This document shows, one piece after another, positions 8,213 to 16,373 of a stretch of 64,000 nucleotides of DNA. Both the position numbers and the translations under genes were made by a program. The DNA lies in the NCBI GenBank assembly GCA_963727495.1, contig CAVSGQ010000007.1, positions 124,001 to 188,000 on the forward strand. The letters run 5' to 3'. Position 1 is the first letter of the stretch. Every line of letters starts with the position of its first letter. Source of the stretch: Actinophytocola sp963727495 (lineage in GTDB: Bacteria > Actinomycetota > Actinomycetes > Mycobacteriales > Pseudonocardiaceae). Below the pieces are notes generated by a model. That model was not told where the DNA came from, searched no databases, and saw only the letters and a program-made list of their open reading frames with translations.

Positions 8213-9682
8213 ATGGACAAGCCACTTCTGCTGCGCGACGTCGTCATCGGGCTCACCGGACGGCGCGCCGACGTGCGGGTCGAGGACGGGCGGGTCGCCG
8301 GGATCGAGCCCGCGGGGCCGGTTCCGGAGGGCGTCGAGGTGATCGACGGGCGCGGGGGCACCCTGCTGCCCGGGCTGGTCGACGCCCACGTGCACATGGT
8401 GCAGTGGGCCAGCTCCCGGCAACGGGTCTCGCTCGCGGGAGCGCGGTCGGCGGCTCACGCCGTCGAGCTGCTGGTCGCCGCGCAGGGCCCGCCGGGCGAC
8501 GCCGGGTTGCTGACCGGCGCGCACTACAACGACACCTTCTGGCGGATCCCGCCGCACAAGGAGCTGCTCGACCGCGCGTTCCCGGGCCGACCGGTCGCCG
8601 TGTTCAGCAACGACCTGCACGCGGTGTGGCTCAACTCCGAGGCGCTCACGCTGGTGGGCCGCGAGCACCCGACCGGCGTGCTCGTCGAGGACGACTGCCT
8701 GGCCGCCACCGCGACCCTGCCCGCGCCGGACACCGCGGTGACCGACCGGTGGGTGCTCGACGCCACCGACGCGGCCGCCGCCCGCGGGGTCACCACCATC
8801 GGCGACTACGAGTACGCCGACACGGTCGCCGACTGGACGCGCCGGATGTCCGTGCGCCGGCCGTCGACCCGAATCCGGTGCGTGATCGCCCGCTTCGCGC
8901 TCGACGCGGCCCTCGCGCGGGGCCTGCGCACCGGCGACCCGGTCGCCGGCGGGGACGGGCTGCTGACCGTCGGACCGGTCAAGCTGTTCCTGGACGGCTC
9001 GCTCAACACCCGCACGGCCTACTGCCACGACCCCTACCCCGGCGAGTTCCCCGACGACTGCTACCTCGGCGAGCTGCTGCTCACCGAGGAGGTCCTGCGG
9101 CCGCTCGTGCGGCGCGCCACCGAGGCCGGGATCGCCCCCGCCCTGCACGCGATCGGCGACGAGGCGAACCGCATCGCGCTCGACGTGCTCGCCGACGCGG
9201 GCACCGGCGAGCGGCGGATCGAGCACGCCCAGCTGCTCAGCCCGCGCGACGTGTCCCGGTTCGCCGAGCACGGCGTGATCGCCGGCGTCCAGCCCGCGCA
9301 CGCGCCCGACGACCGCGACGTCGCCGAGCGGCTCTGGCCGGGTCGCACGGCCCGTGCCTTCGCCTACGCCGATCTGCTCAAGGCCGGCACCCGGCTGGAG
9401 TTCGGCTCGGACGCGCCGGTGGCCCCGCTCGACCCGTGGGACGGCATCGCCTCGGCGGTGACCCGCACCGACGACGACCGCCCGGCGTGGCATCCCGAGC
9501 AGGCCCTGCCGCTGCCGGCGGCGCTCGCGGCCAGTGCCGGCGGGCGCACGACGGTCGAGGTCGGCGACCCCGCCGACCTCGTCGTCACCGGGCGTGACCT
9601 GCGCGATCTGCCGCCCGACGAGCTGCGCGACATGCCGATCGTCGCCACCGTCCTGGGCGGGCGGCCGACGCATGTCGGCTGA
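8213..9682 (+). CDS. amidohydrolase family 3 protein (YtcJ-like), paralogue of the preceding gene
   Basis: 489 residues. Domain order is that of YtcJ-type amidohydrolases: LPGLVDAHVHM metal motif near residue 55, KLFLDGSLNTRTA central lysine region, ALHAIGDEANRIALD, RRIEHAQLL, then GSDAPVAPLDPWDGI with the catalytic Asp, and a closing DPADLVVTG strand. Start ATG at 8213. It shares fold and motif spacing with the gene before it. A hydrolase of cyclic amides, hydantoin-like or formylated substrates is possible; no specific substrate can be assigned. Confidence 0.88.
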   Translation: MDKPLLLRDVVIGLTGRRADVRVEDGRVAGIEPAGPVPEGVEVIDGRGGTLLPGLVDAHVHMVQWASSRQRVSLAGARSAAHAVELLVAAQGPPGDAGLLTGAHYNDTFWRIPPHKELLDRAFPGRPVAVFSNDLHAVWLNSEALTLVGREHPTGVLVEDDCLAATATLPAPDTAVTDRWVLDATDAAAARGVTTIGDYEYADTVADWTRRMSVRRPSTRIRCVIARFALDAALARGLRTGDPVAGGDGLLTVGPVKLFLDGSLNTRTAYCHDPYPGEFPDDCYLGELLLTEEVLRPLVRRATEAGIAPALHAIGDEANRIALDVLADAGTGERRIEHAQLLSPRDVSRFAEHGVIAGVQPAHAPDDRDVAERLWPGRTARAFAYADLLKAGTRLEFGSDAPVAPLDPWDGIASAVTRTDDDRPAWHPEQALPLPAALAASAGGRTTVEVGDPADLVVTGRDLRDLPPDELRDMPIVATVLGGRPTHVG

Positions 9683-9691
9683 GATCGACAG

Positions 9692-9719
9692 TGAACCGTT
9701 TACGCGGTGCGCTCGTGTG
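9692..9719 (+). promoter_or_regulatory. putative ECF-type autoregulatory promoter of the sigma gene
   Basis: TGAACC at 9692-9697 and CGTGTG at 9714-9719 are separated by 16 bp. This resembles the GAAC/CGT type promoters recognised by SigL/SigK-like ECF sigma factors, which usually transcribe their own gene. It lies 110 bp before the preferred sigma start and overlaps the longer annotated-style start, arguing for the downstream one. Confidence 0.5.
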
Positions 9720-9828
9720 CATGGTTGTGACGGTTTCCCTGTCCAGTACCCTGCTCGTCGATCGAGGACCGGCCTGGCTCACTCGGGCCGTCGTGGTGCA
9801 GCCTCGTGAACGGATCCCCGGGCAGGTG

Positions 9829-10383
9829 ATGGCAAGCGTGGCGATCCCAGGCAGGAAGTCGCGGCGAACGCGACAGGTGCCAGGCGAGGACCTGATACGC
9901 GCGCTCTACCAGGAGCACGGGCGCAGCCTGCTGGCCTACGCGGTCCGGCTGACCAACGACCGCGCCGCGGCCGAGGACGTCGTGCAGGAGACGCTGCTGC
10001 GGGCGTGGAAGCACGCCGACGACCTCGAGCACGGCATCGGCTCGGTGCGCGGCTGGCTGCTCACGGTAGCCCGCAACATCATCACCGACCGCGCGCGGGC
10101 CAGGGCGGTCCGGCCGACCGAGGTCAACCAGACCGTCGACGTCCCGACGCCGGCCCGCGACCACGCCGACGACGTCGTCGACACGATCACCGTGCTCGGC
10201 GCCATCGAGCAGCTCTCCCCGGAGCATCGCGCGGTGATCGTCGAGCTCTACTACCGTGGTCACACGGTCAACGAGACGGCAGCAGCCCTGCAGATCGCCC
10301 CGGGCACCGTGAAATCGAGGACATATCACGCGGTCCGTGCGCTGCGAGCGACCCTGGGCGCGACCAAGGGAGGTGCCCGGTGA
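9829..10383 (+). CDS. sigL: ECF RNA polymerase sigma factor (SigL/SigK-like)
   Basis: About 184 residues from ATG 9829. Region 2 is clear (LIRALYQEHGRSLLAYAVRL, then AAAEDVVQETLLRAWKH, VRGWLLTVARNIITDRARA) and region 4 contains the helix-turn-helix LSPEHRAVIVELYYRGHTVNETAAAL. An alternative GTG at 9691 would add 46 residues with no sigma homology and would overlap the putative promoter. The gene is coupled (GTGA overlap) to a zinc-binding anti-sigma gene, as in the SigL/RslA pairs controlling envelope or redox stress genes. Confidence 0.88.
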   Translation: MASVAIPGRKSRRTRQVPGEDLIRALYQEHGRSLLAYAVRLTNDRAAAEDVVQETLLRAWKHADDLEHGIGSVRGWLLTVARNIITDRARARAVRPTEVNQTVDVPTPARDHADDVVDTITVLGAIEQLSPEHRAVIVELYYRGHTVNETAAALQIAPGTVKSRTYHAVRALRATLGATKGGAR

Positions 10384-11081
10384 ACCCCGTCGAGCACGAC
10401 CACTCCCTGCTGGCGGCCTACGCGCTGGGCGGGCTGGACGCGGCGGAGCAGAACGCCGTGCAGGCGCACGTGGCCGGCTGTCCGGAGTGCCAGCTCGAGG
10501 TTCGCGAGGTCACGAACCTGCGGCTGGCCCTCGACGAGGTGCCGCCCGAGGCCTTCATGGACGGTCCGCCCGCGGACGGCGACCTGTTGCTGCAGAAGAC
10601 GTTGCGCCGTGCCCGGGCGGAGGCGCCGCCGCAACGGCGCCGCGGCCTGGGCCCGGCGATGATCACCGTCGCCGCCGCGGTCGCGATCGCGGTGGCGATG
10701 GGCGGCGGGATCCTGATCGGCAGGCAGACCGCGCCGGAGGAGGTGGCCGGCGCCCCGACGGGCTCCGTGCCCGCCGGTGCCGTCCAGGCCAGGGCGACCG
10801 ACCCGGACACCGGCGCGACGATGGCGGTGACCCTGGTCCCGAAGAAGGGCTGGGTCACCGTGCACGCCGACGTCAGCGGCATCGAGGCCGGCCTCGACTG
10901 CGAGCTGCGGGTGGTGCCGCGCGCCGGCGAGCCGGTGCTGGCGGGCAGCTGGCGGGTGTCGGAGACGGGCGCGACGGAGGGCACCCCGCTGGACGGCTCG
11001 GCGCTGGTCGACCCGTCCGCGGTCAAGGCCGTCGAGGTGGTCACCACCGACGGCCGGACCATGGTGACCGTCCCGGTGTGA
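10380..11081 (+). CDS. rslA: membrane-anchored zinc anti-sigma factor (RslA-like)
   Basis: 233 residues. The N-terminal anti-sigma domain carries the zinc motif HVAGCPEC (HxxxCxxC) around residue 31, preceded by LLAAYALGGLDAAE. A single transmembrane helix follows at about 97-117 (TVAAAVAIAVAMGGGILIG), and the remaining extracytoplasmic domain resembles the anti-sigma-K C-terminal fold (KGWVTVHADVSGIE). GTG start overlaps the sigma stop by four bases. It should hold the upstream sigma factor inactive until the zinc centre is oxidised or the membrane signal is received. Confidence 0.88.
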   Translation: MNPVEHDHSLLAAYALGGLDAAEQNAVQAHVAGCPECQLEVREVTNLRLALDEVPPEAFMDGPPADGDLLLQKTLRRARAEAPPQRRRGLGPAMITVAAAVAIAVAMGGGILIGRQTAPEEVAGAPTGSVPAGAVQARATDPDTGATMAVTLVPKKGWVTVHADVSGIEAGLDCELRVVPRAGEPVLAGSWRVSETGATEGTPLDGSALVDPSAVKAVEVVTTDGRTMVTVPV

Positions 11082-11184
11082 CCCGTCCCGGCGCGACCAC
11101 CCGGCGTGGGCCGGGTGGTCGGCGCGACACGCCCGGCCCGCCTCCCGCGCCGTGACCGTTTCCGGTGCCAGAATCAAGTCACCG

Positions 11185-11198
11185 GCCCGGTACCGGGC
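11185..11198. promoter_or_regulatory. 14-bp perfect palindrome upstream of 11223
   Basis: GCCCGGTACCGGGC is a perfect palindrome 25 bp before the next start codon. It could be an operator for the XRE regulator encoded downstream; there is no direct evidence of binding. Confidence 0.35.
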
Positions 11199-11222
11199 GA
11201 TCCGATCAAGAGGAGCGGGCGC

Positions 11223-11891
11223 GTGGCGAACGATCCCCTGCACGTGGACCACCTGACCTCGCTGCTCCATCCGGTGCCGGTGCTCGACTTCATCGCCACG
11301 ATCACCCGCTGGCTCCAGGACGCGCACGACGCCGCGGCGAGCCTGCAACCGGCCCGGCGCAACGGACCGCGCGGAAACTGGGACAACAACACGAGCTTCG
11401 GCACCGACCGGTACCAGTTCCTGCGCGTGACGGCCGACTCGCTCGCCGGCGAGCTGCCCGGGCTCGAGGTCGACGCCGCGTTCCAGGCCGTCCTGCTCAA
11501 GCTGCCCAGGGTCGGCATGTACCACATGCTGATGCCCGCCGGCCCGTACGGCTCGCTCGGCGACGCCAGCGACCTGCGGCGCGAGCTGCTCGGCGCGGGC
11601 GACGACGCCGGGCTGTTCAGCAAGCGCGACGCGCTGCTGTCGCACCGGGACCTGCTGTTCCTGCCGTGGAACGGCACCGAGGCGGTCGGGCTGACCGGCC
11701 TGTGGGCCGGCCAGGGCCTGCTGCGGGAGGACAACCACGTCGACTGGCGATGGTGCGTCGACCTGCGAGAGCTCGGGGCCGGGCTCGCCCCGGAGATCCC
11801 GGCGGGCCGGCTCGCGCCGGAGACGTTCGACCTGCCGCAGCCCATGCTGCCCCTGCGGCCGCGGTCCGGGGCTCCGGCCGCCACCGAGTAA
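11223..11891 (+). CDS. conserved hypothetical protein next to XRE-ImmA gene
   Basis: 222 residues, no membrane segment or signal. GTG 11223 is preceded by GAGGAG at good spacing. The N-terminal third is acidic and helical (HPVPVLDFIATITRWLQDAHDAA); the middle contains FGTDRYQFLRVTADSL and FLPWNGTEAVGLTG. No family was recognised. The next gene, 111 bp downstream, encodes an XRE/ImmA-IrrE metallopeptidase; these often regulate or cleave a neighbour, so the two may form a functional pair (inference). Confidence 0.65.
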   Translation: MANDPLHVDHLTSLLHPVPVLDFIATITRWLQDAHDAAASLQPARRNGPRGNWDNNTSFGTDRYQFLRVTADSLAGELPGLEVDAAFQAVLLKLPRVGMYHMLMPAGPYGSLGDASDLRRELLGAGDDAGLFSKRDALLSHRDLLFLPWNGTEAVGLTGLWAGQGLLREDNHVDWRWCVDLRELGAGLAPEIPAGRLAPETFDLPQPMLPLRPRSGAPAATE

Positions 11892-11920
11892 CCGAACATC
11901 GAGCAACCGAACACCGAGCA
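11883..11920 (+). repeat. 15-bp tandem repeat, two full copies plus a partial
   Basis: Units 11891-11905 and 11906-11920 differ at one base (ACCGAACATCGAGCA form), preceded by an eight-base partial copy. They straddle the stop codon of the hypothetical gene and lie about 80 bp before the XRE-ImmA start, so they could be an operator array. Confidence 0.6.
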
Positions 11921-12002
11921 ACACAGATCACCCGACTCGCGCCACGCTCCGTGCTCGGCGACGATGGCGCCTGTCCCTATCCGCTTCGCCCAGGGAGTCC
12001 TC

Positions 12003-13094
12003 GTGTCCTCGAATGCCGCCGCGGTCGCGCAGGCATTCGCCCCCGCCCGCCTCACCATGGCCCGCGAGCTGGCCGGGCTGCGCAAGCGCGAACTGGCCCA
12101 GGAGATCGGGCGCACCGCCGCGGCGGTGTCGCAGTACGAGCTGGGCCAGTCCCGCCCGAGCGCGCAGACGCTGACCCGCTGCGCCACGGCGCTCGACGTG
12201 CCGGTCGGGTTCTTCGGGGTGGGCCGCCCGCAGCTGCGGCTGGACACCACGCACGCCCACTTCCGGTCCCTGCGCGCCACGACCGCGGTGGGGCGCCGGC
12301 AGGCGCTCGCGCACGTCGAGCTGCTGTGGGAGATCACCGAGGAGCTCGACCGGGTCATCGAGCTGCCACCGGTCGACCTCGGGCTGCCGCTGGGCATCCC
12401 GCACGGCGACGTGGCGCGCACCGCCCGGACGGTCCGCAAGGCGTGGGACCTCGGCACCGGGCCGGTCGTGCACCTGGTGCGCAACCTGGAGGCGCGCGGC
12501 GTCGTGGTCACCCGCATCCCGGCGGTGGACAGCGAGACCATCGACGCGTTCTCCTCCGCGCTGCACGGTCGTCCCACGATCGCCCTGTCGGACAAGGGAA
12601 ACCCGATGCGCCGCCGGTTCTCCGTGGCGCACGAGCTGGGGCACCTGCTGCTGCACCCGGATCCCGCGCCCGGCTCACCCCAGCACGAGCGCCAGGCGAA
12701 CGCGTTCGCGGCCGAGCTGCTCATGCCGGCCGCGGAGATCCGCCCGCTGCTGCCGAGCCCGGTCGACGTGCCGGCGCTCAAGGAGGTCGCCGACGGGTAC
12801 GGGGTGTCGGTGGCCGCGCTGGTGTACCGGGGCAAGGACCTCGGCCGCTACGCCGAGTCCACCGTCCGCCGGACGATGGCGACGCTCACCGCGCTGGGCT
12901 GGCGCACGCACGAACCGGTCGGCGCGGACTTCCCCGGCGAGCGGCCCGCCCTGCTGGCCCGGGCGGTCGAGCTGGCCGCCGACCACGGCCTACCGCCGGC
13001 CCTGCTGGCCCAGCGGCTGCACATCGGACTCCCCCGCCTCCGCGAGCTGGTCGGCATCGCCACCCCGCGGCCGCGCCTGCGCCTGGTCCGCTGA
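12003..13094 (+). CDS. XRE-family regulator fused to ImmA/IrrE-type zinc metallopeptidase
   Basis: 363 residues from GTG 12003 (AGGGAG five bases upstream). Residues about 12-70 form a Cro/C1 helix-turn-helix (LRKRELAQEIGRTAAAVSQY). The second half is a COG2856 ImmA/IrrE peptidase with the zinc motif SVAHELGHLLLHP around residue 208 and a second-shell ERQANAFAAELLMP acid motif. Such proteins repress target promoters or cleave a partner repressor in response to DNA damage or phage. The 3' end overlaps the convergent coiled-coil gene by 105 bp. Confidence 0.88.
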   Translation: MSSNAAAVAQAFAPARLTMARELAGLRKRELAQEIGRTAAAVSQYELGQSRPSAQTLTRCATALDVPVGFFGVGRPQLRLDTTHAHFRSLRATTAVGRRQALAHVELLWEITEELDRVIELPPVDLGLPLGIPHGDVARTARTVRKAWDLGTGPVVHLVRNLEARGVVVTRIPAVDSETIDAFSSALHGRPTIALSDKGNPMRRRFSVAHELGHLLLHPDPAPGSPQHERQANAFAAELLMPAAEIRPLLPSPVDVPALKEVADGYGVSVAALVYRGKDLGRYAESTVRRTMATLTALGWRTHEPVGADFPGERPALLARAVELAADHGLPPALLAQRLHIGLPRLRELVGIATPRPRLRLVR

Positions 13095-14231
13095 GAACCG
13101 CGACGGCCGTTCGAGCAGCACGGCCAGCAGGCGCGTGCGGACGTCCCCGCCCGGATCGGTGGTGTCGACCAGGACGTCGCGCAGCGCGGCCAGCCGCCGC
13201 TCCCCGTCGTCGGCCCGGCGGGTCGCGGCGGTCAGGTCCGCCGCGGTCCTCGCCAGATGGGTGGTGTGGTCGGTGACCTTCGCGCGCTCGTTCTCCGTCG
13301 CGGCGTGCGCGCGGCGCAGCTCGTCGCGCAGGTGGGACTCCGCCGCCCGCGCGGCGTCGCGCTCGGTGGCCGCGTCCGCGGCCTGACGCAGCGCGGTCTC
13401 GGCGCGCTCCCGCTCGGTGGCGGCGGCGCCCTCGGCGCGGGCCTTCGCGAGGTCGGAGCGGGTGGCGGCCTCGCGTGCCGCGCGGGCCTCGGCGCGGGCC
13501 CGGTCGCGGTCGAGCCGGTGGTGCTCGGCCTCGGCCGCCGCCAGGTCCGCGGCCTCGCGCGCGGCCAGGACGTCGGCCTCGGCCGCGTCGCGGGCCCGCC
13601 GGATCTCGGCGTCGGCGGCATCCCGCGCACCCTGGACGTCCGCGTCCGCCGCCTCCCGGACGCGCTGGACCTCGGCGTCGGCCTCGGCGCGGGCGAGCTG
13701 GACGTCCGCCTCGGCGGCCGCCCTGGCCAGGTGGATCTCCGTCGCCGCGTTCGCCTCGGCCTCGCGGACCGCCGCGTCCGCGGCCGACCGCGCCTGGCGG
13801 ACGTCCGCCTCGGCGGACTCGCGCGCCTCCCGAGCCGCGGCCTCGGCCGCCTCGCGCAGGCCCCGTTCCGTCGCCGCCGCGGCCTCGGCCCGCTCCGCCC
13901 GCGCGACCGCCGTCTCGACCTCGCGCGCCAGCGCGTCCCGCAGCGTCTCCGCCGCGGCGAGGGCGTCCGCGAGCGGTCCGGCCATCCGCTCGGCCGCCGC
14001 GGTGAACGTCGTCGTGGCGGTGGTCAGCCCCGCGCCCCCGCCCTCGCCGAGCGCCTCCGCGAGCGCGTCCTGCGCCGCGGCCAGCTGCTTGCAGGTCTTC
14101 CCGCCGGGCCACCAGCGGTCCGGGCAGTAGGCGAACGGCCGGCCGCCCTTCGGTCCGGGGGCGGGCAGCGGTGCCCGGCACCGGTCGAACCCGCAGAGGC
14201 CCGAAATGTCCGCTTCAACCGCTTCTTGCAT
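12990..14231 (-). CDS. Cys4 N-terminal domain plus long hendecad coiled-coil protein
   Basis: 413 residues from ATG 14231. The first 50 residues have four cysteines (C13, C18, C36, C47) in a compact W/P/G-rich module, probably zinc-binding. From about 55 to 380 the chain is an alanine/arginine/glutamate coiled coil; between about 145 and 235 it is built of 11-residue units such as RDAADAEIRRA, repeated at least six times. The architecture recalls KfrA-type DNA-binding coiled coils of plasmids, but no KfrA homology is visible. It is divergent from a tyrosine recombinase gene 109 bp away and may be its accessory factor. Tail overlaps the XRE-ImmA gene. Confidence 0.7.
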   Translation of the reverse strand: MQEAVEADISGLCGFDRCRAPLPAPGPKGGRPFAYCPDRWWPGGKTCKQLAAAQDALAEALGEGGGAGLTTATTTFTAAAERMAGPLADALAAAETLRDALAREVETAVARAERAEAAAATERGLREAAEAAAREARESAEADVRQARSAADAAVREAEANAATEIHLARAAAEADVQLARAEADAEVQRVREAADADVQGARDAADAEIRRARDAAEADVLAAREAADLAAAEAEHHRLDRDRARAEARAAREAATRSDLAKARAEGAAATERERAETALRQAADAATERDAARAAESHLRDELRRAHAATENERAKVTDHTTHLARTAADLTAATRRADDGERRLAALRDVLVDTTDPGGDVRTRLLAVLLERPSRFSADQAQARPRGGDADQLAEAGESDVQPLGQQGRR

Positions 14232-14232
14232 G

Positions 14233-14329
14233 ATCGAATACTCTAGTAGAGAGTTGTATATCCGATAACCCAGGTTATGGATTCGATATCTTCAACCTAT
14301 CTCAGCTACAGAAGTGAGCTTTTGTAGCT
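14233..14329. promoter_or_regulatory. palindrome-rich AT-rich divergent promoter region
   Basis: Four inverted repeats lie in 97 bp: ATCGAAT 14233-14239 with ATTCGAT 14281-14287; CTCTA-G-TAGAG 14241-14251; ATAACC-CA-GGTTAT 14265-14278; and 11-bp arms 14304-14314 / 14319-14329 (AGCTACAGAAG with CTTTTGTAGCT, one mismatch, 4-bp centre). The last sits 11 bp before the recombinase start. GC content is far below the neighbourhood. Operators or recombinase core sites are both possible. Confidence 0.6.
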
Positions 14330-14340
14330 AAGCTGTTCCG

Positions 14341-15504
14341 GTGACCGAGATGGTGCCGGGCAGCGGCGACCCGTGGCCCTTCGCGGCGGACCCGGGCGGG
14401 CTGCTGGAGGCGATCGCCGACTGGCTCGGCGGCTACGGCAACCGGGCGACCCGGCGGACCTACGCCGAGGGGCTCGGTCTGCCCACCGGCCCCGCCGACC
14501 TCCGCGACTGGCTGCGCCACCCCGACGAGCGGTGGCGCGCCGCGGTGGCGCGCTACGCCGCGGCACTCGGCGGCACGGCCCGCGTGGCCGACACCGGCCG
14601 GCCCCCTCCTCCGGCCGCCCGCGGGCGGCTGCGCCACCTGCACTGGTTCCGCTGGTGCGCGACCACCGGGACCGACCCCCGCGCCGCCACCACGGCGCAG
14701 GTCAAGACCTGGCTGCGGGCACTCGACGACGCGGGCGCGGCGGTCGCCACCCGCGACCGGATGCTCGCCACGGTGAAGGCCCTCTACGGCCACCTCGCCG
14801 GCACCGGCCTCACCGCGGGCAACCCCGCGGCCCTCGACCGGCGGCGGCTCGGGCTGGTCACGCCGGCCGGCAGCACCAGCGGCACGATCGTGCTCACCGC
14901 GGGCCAGGTCCGTGCCCTCTACACCGCCGCGGCCGCACCCCGCCGGGGTGCCGGGCCGCTGGACACCGCGCGCGCCCGGACCGTCGTCGCCCTGTTCACC
15001 CTCGGCCTGCGGGTCGGCGAGCTCTGCGACCTCGACCGCGCCGACCTGCACGTCACCCGTGGGCGGCGGGCCCTGCGGGTGCACGGCAAGGGCGGCAAGA
15101 CCCGGGTGGTCTACCTGCACGCGGCCGCCGACCAGGCGCTGGCCGAGTACCTGCGCGCCGCGGGCGGGACCACCCTGCCGGCCCGGCAGGGCACCCCCGG
15201 GCCGGGCGCACCCCTGCTCGTCACCAGGACCGGCCACCGGTTCCGCCGCCAGGCCGTCTGGCAGCTGCTCCGGCGCCTCGCCGCGGCCACCGGCGACCGC
15301 GACCTCGCCGGCGCCATGCACCCGCACGCGCTGCGGCACTTCTACGTCACCACGGCCGTCGAGGCGGGCGCCCAGCTCGTCCACGTGCAAGCGGATGTCG
15401 GGCACACGAGCGTGGACACCACCGAGCAGGTCTACAACAGCGCGGCCCGCGACCCCGCCCGCAGCGCCGTCGACCTCGTCGCCGACGCGCTGGGCCTGGA
15501 GTGA
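14341..15504 (+). CDS. tyrosine recombinase/integrase
   Basis: 387 residues from GTG 14341. An N-terminal SAM-like core-binding domain is followed by the catalytic domain with the conserved set: Arg in FTLGLRVGELCDL, Lys in VHGKGGKTR, HPHALRHFY (HxxR), GHTSVDTTEQVY with the second His and the nucleophilic Tyr. The residue set is complete, so the protein should be active. There is no phage or conjugative gene nearby and no clear attachment duplication in the window, so it is either a chromosomal site-specific recombinase or a remnant of a small element together with the divergent coiled-coil gene. Confidence 0.88.
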   Translation: MTEMVPGSGDPWPFAADPGGLLEAIADWLGGYGNRATRRTYAEGLGLPTGPADLRDWLRHPDERWRAAVARYAAALGGTARVADTGRPPPPAARGRLRHLHWFRWCATTGTDPRAATTAQVKTWLRALDDAGAAVATRDRMLATVKALYGHLAGTGLTAGNPAALDRRRLGLVTPAGSTSGTIVLTAGQVRALYTAAAAPRRGAGPLDTARARTVVALFTLGLRVGELCDLDRADLHVTRGRRALRVHGKGGKTRVVYLHAAADQALAEYLRAAGGTTLPARQGTPGPGAPLLVTRTGHRFRRQAVWQLLRRLAAATGDRDLAGAMHPHALRHFYVTTAVEAGAQLVHVQADVGHTSVDTTEQVYNSAARDPARSAVDLVADALGLE

Positions 15505-15579
15505 CCTGCCTCATGCCCGGTCACAACGACCGGCGGGGCGGCGTCTTGAGGGCGAACCCGAGGAAACAAGGAGACCCTC

Positions 15580-15966
15580 ATGAACGTCGCACTGTGGATC
15601 GCCGCCGGACTGCTCGCCGCGGTCGCCCTGGCCGGCGGGATCAGCAAGGCATTCCTGCCCCGGGAGAGGCTGGCCGCCGCCCCGGGCGGGGAGTGGACCG
15701 CCGACGTGGCCGCCGGATTCGTCAAGACCCTCGGGGTCCTCGAGATCCTGGCCGCGGTCGGCCTGATCCTGCCCGCCCTGGTCGGCGTCGCACCGGTTCT
15801 GGTGCCGGTGACCGCCGTCTGCTGGATCCTGCTGATGATCGGCGCGATGGTCACCCACGTCCGCCACGGCGACTCCGCCGGGTTCGTGGCGCTGAACCTG
15901 ACCTATCTCGCGCTCGCCGCGTTCATCGCGTGGGGTCGTCTCGGCCTGGACTCGTTCACCGCCTGA
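15580..15966 (+). CDS. DoxX-like membrane protein
   Basis: 128 residues with four hydrophobic helices (residues about 4-22, 44-66, 70-88, 103-121). The first carries the ALAGGISKAF pattern seen in DoxX-like proteins. AAGGAG lies seven bases before ATG 15580. The DoxX family is linked to redox or thiol stress in actinobacteria, but the role here is open. It appears to be a single-gene unit. Confidence 0.75.
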   Translation: MNVALWIAAGLLAAVALAGGISKAFLPRERLAAAPGGEWTADVAAGFVKTLGVLEILAAVGLILPALVGVAPVLVPVTAVCWILLMIGAMVTHVRHGDSAGFVALNLTYLALAAFIAWGRLGLDSFTA

Positions 15967-16058
15967 GGACGGCAGGGTTGACGGCGGGACCGTACGGACG
16001 CTGCGGATCCGTGCCCACCGACTACCTCCCGGAGTCGTCCCGACCGTATCGTGGCCGG

Positions 16059-16303
16059 GTGAACGCCGACGACCTGCGGATCGGCACCGACGACCGGGAG
16101 GACGCGATCACCGCGCTCGGCGAACACCTCGTCGCCGGGCGGATCGACGAGAGAGGGAGGGGGGCCGCGCCGCCGCGGCGGTCACGCGGCGGGACCTGCG
16201 ACCCCTCTTCGACGACCTCCCGCCGCCGCACCCGGCCACCGGCTGCCGGTGTGGGCGGGCGGCGGACATCGCGCGGCTGTGCGGGTCGGGAACCGCCGGA
16301 TGA
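16059..16303 (+). pseudogene. DUF1707 (SHOCT-like) protein gene with frameshift
   Basis: The first frame from GTG 16059 gives RIGTDDREDAITALGEHLVAGRID, the signature of DUF1707. After a run of six G near 16160 the conserved continuation (AAAVTRRDLRPLFDDLPPP) is found in another frame and ends at TGA 16303. Total length is three n plus two, as expected from one missing base in the G run. Probably an intact 81-residue protein with a sequencing indel. Confidence 0.6.
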
Positions 16304-16359
16304 GCGTGCGAAGGTGTGGCCCCGACGGCGTTGCCACTACACGAAGAACGGTGATCATG

Positions 16360-16366
16360 GTTAGGC
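16360..16366 (+). promoter_or_regulatory. -10-like element, possibly giving a leaderless sigma mRNA
   Basis: TTAGGCT (TANNNT type) ends eight bases before the GTG start of the sigma gene and no Shine-Dalgarno sequence is visible, an arrangement typical of leaderless transcripts in actinobacteria. Confidence 0.4.
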
Positions 16367-16373
16367 TTGGCAG

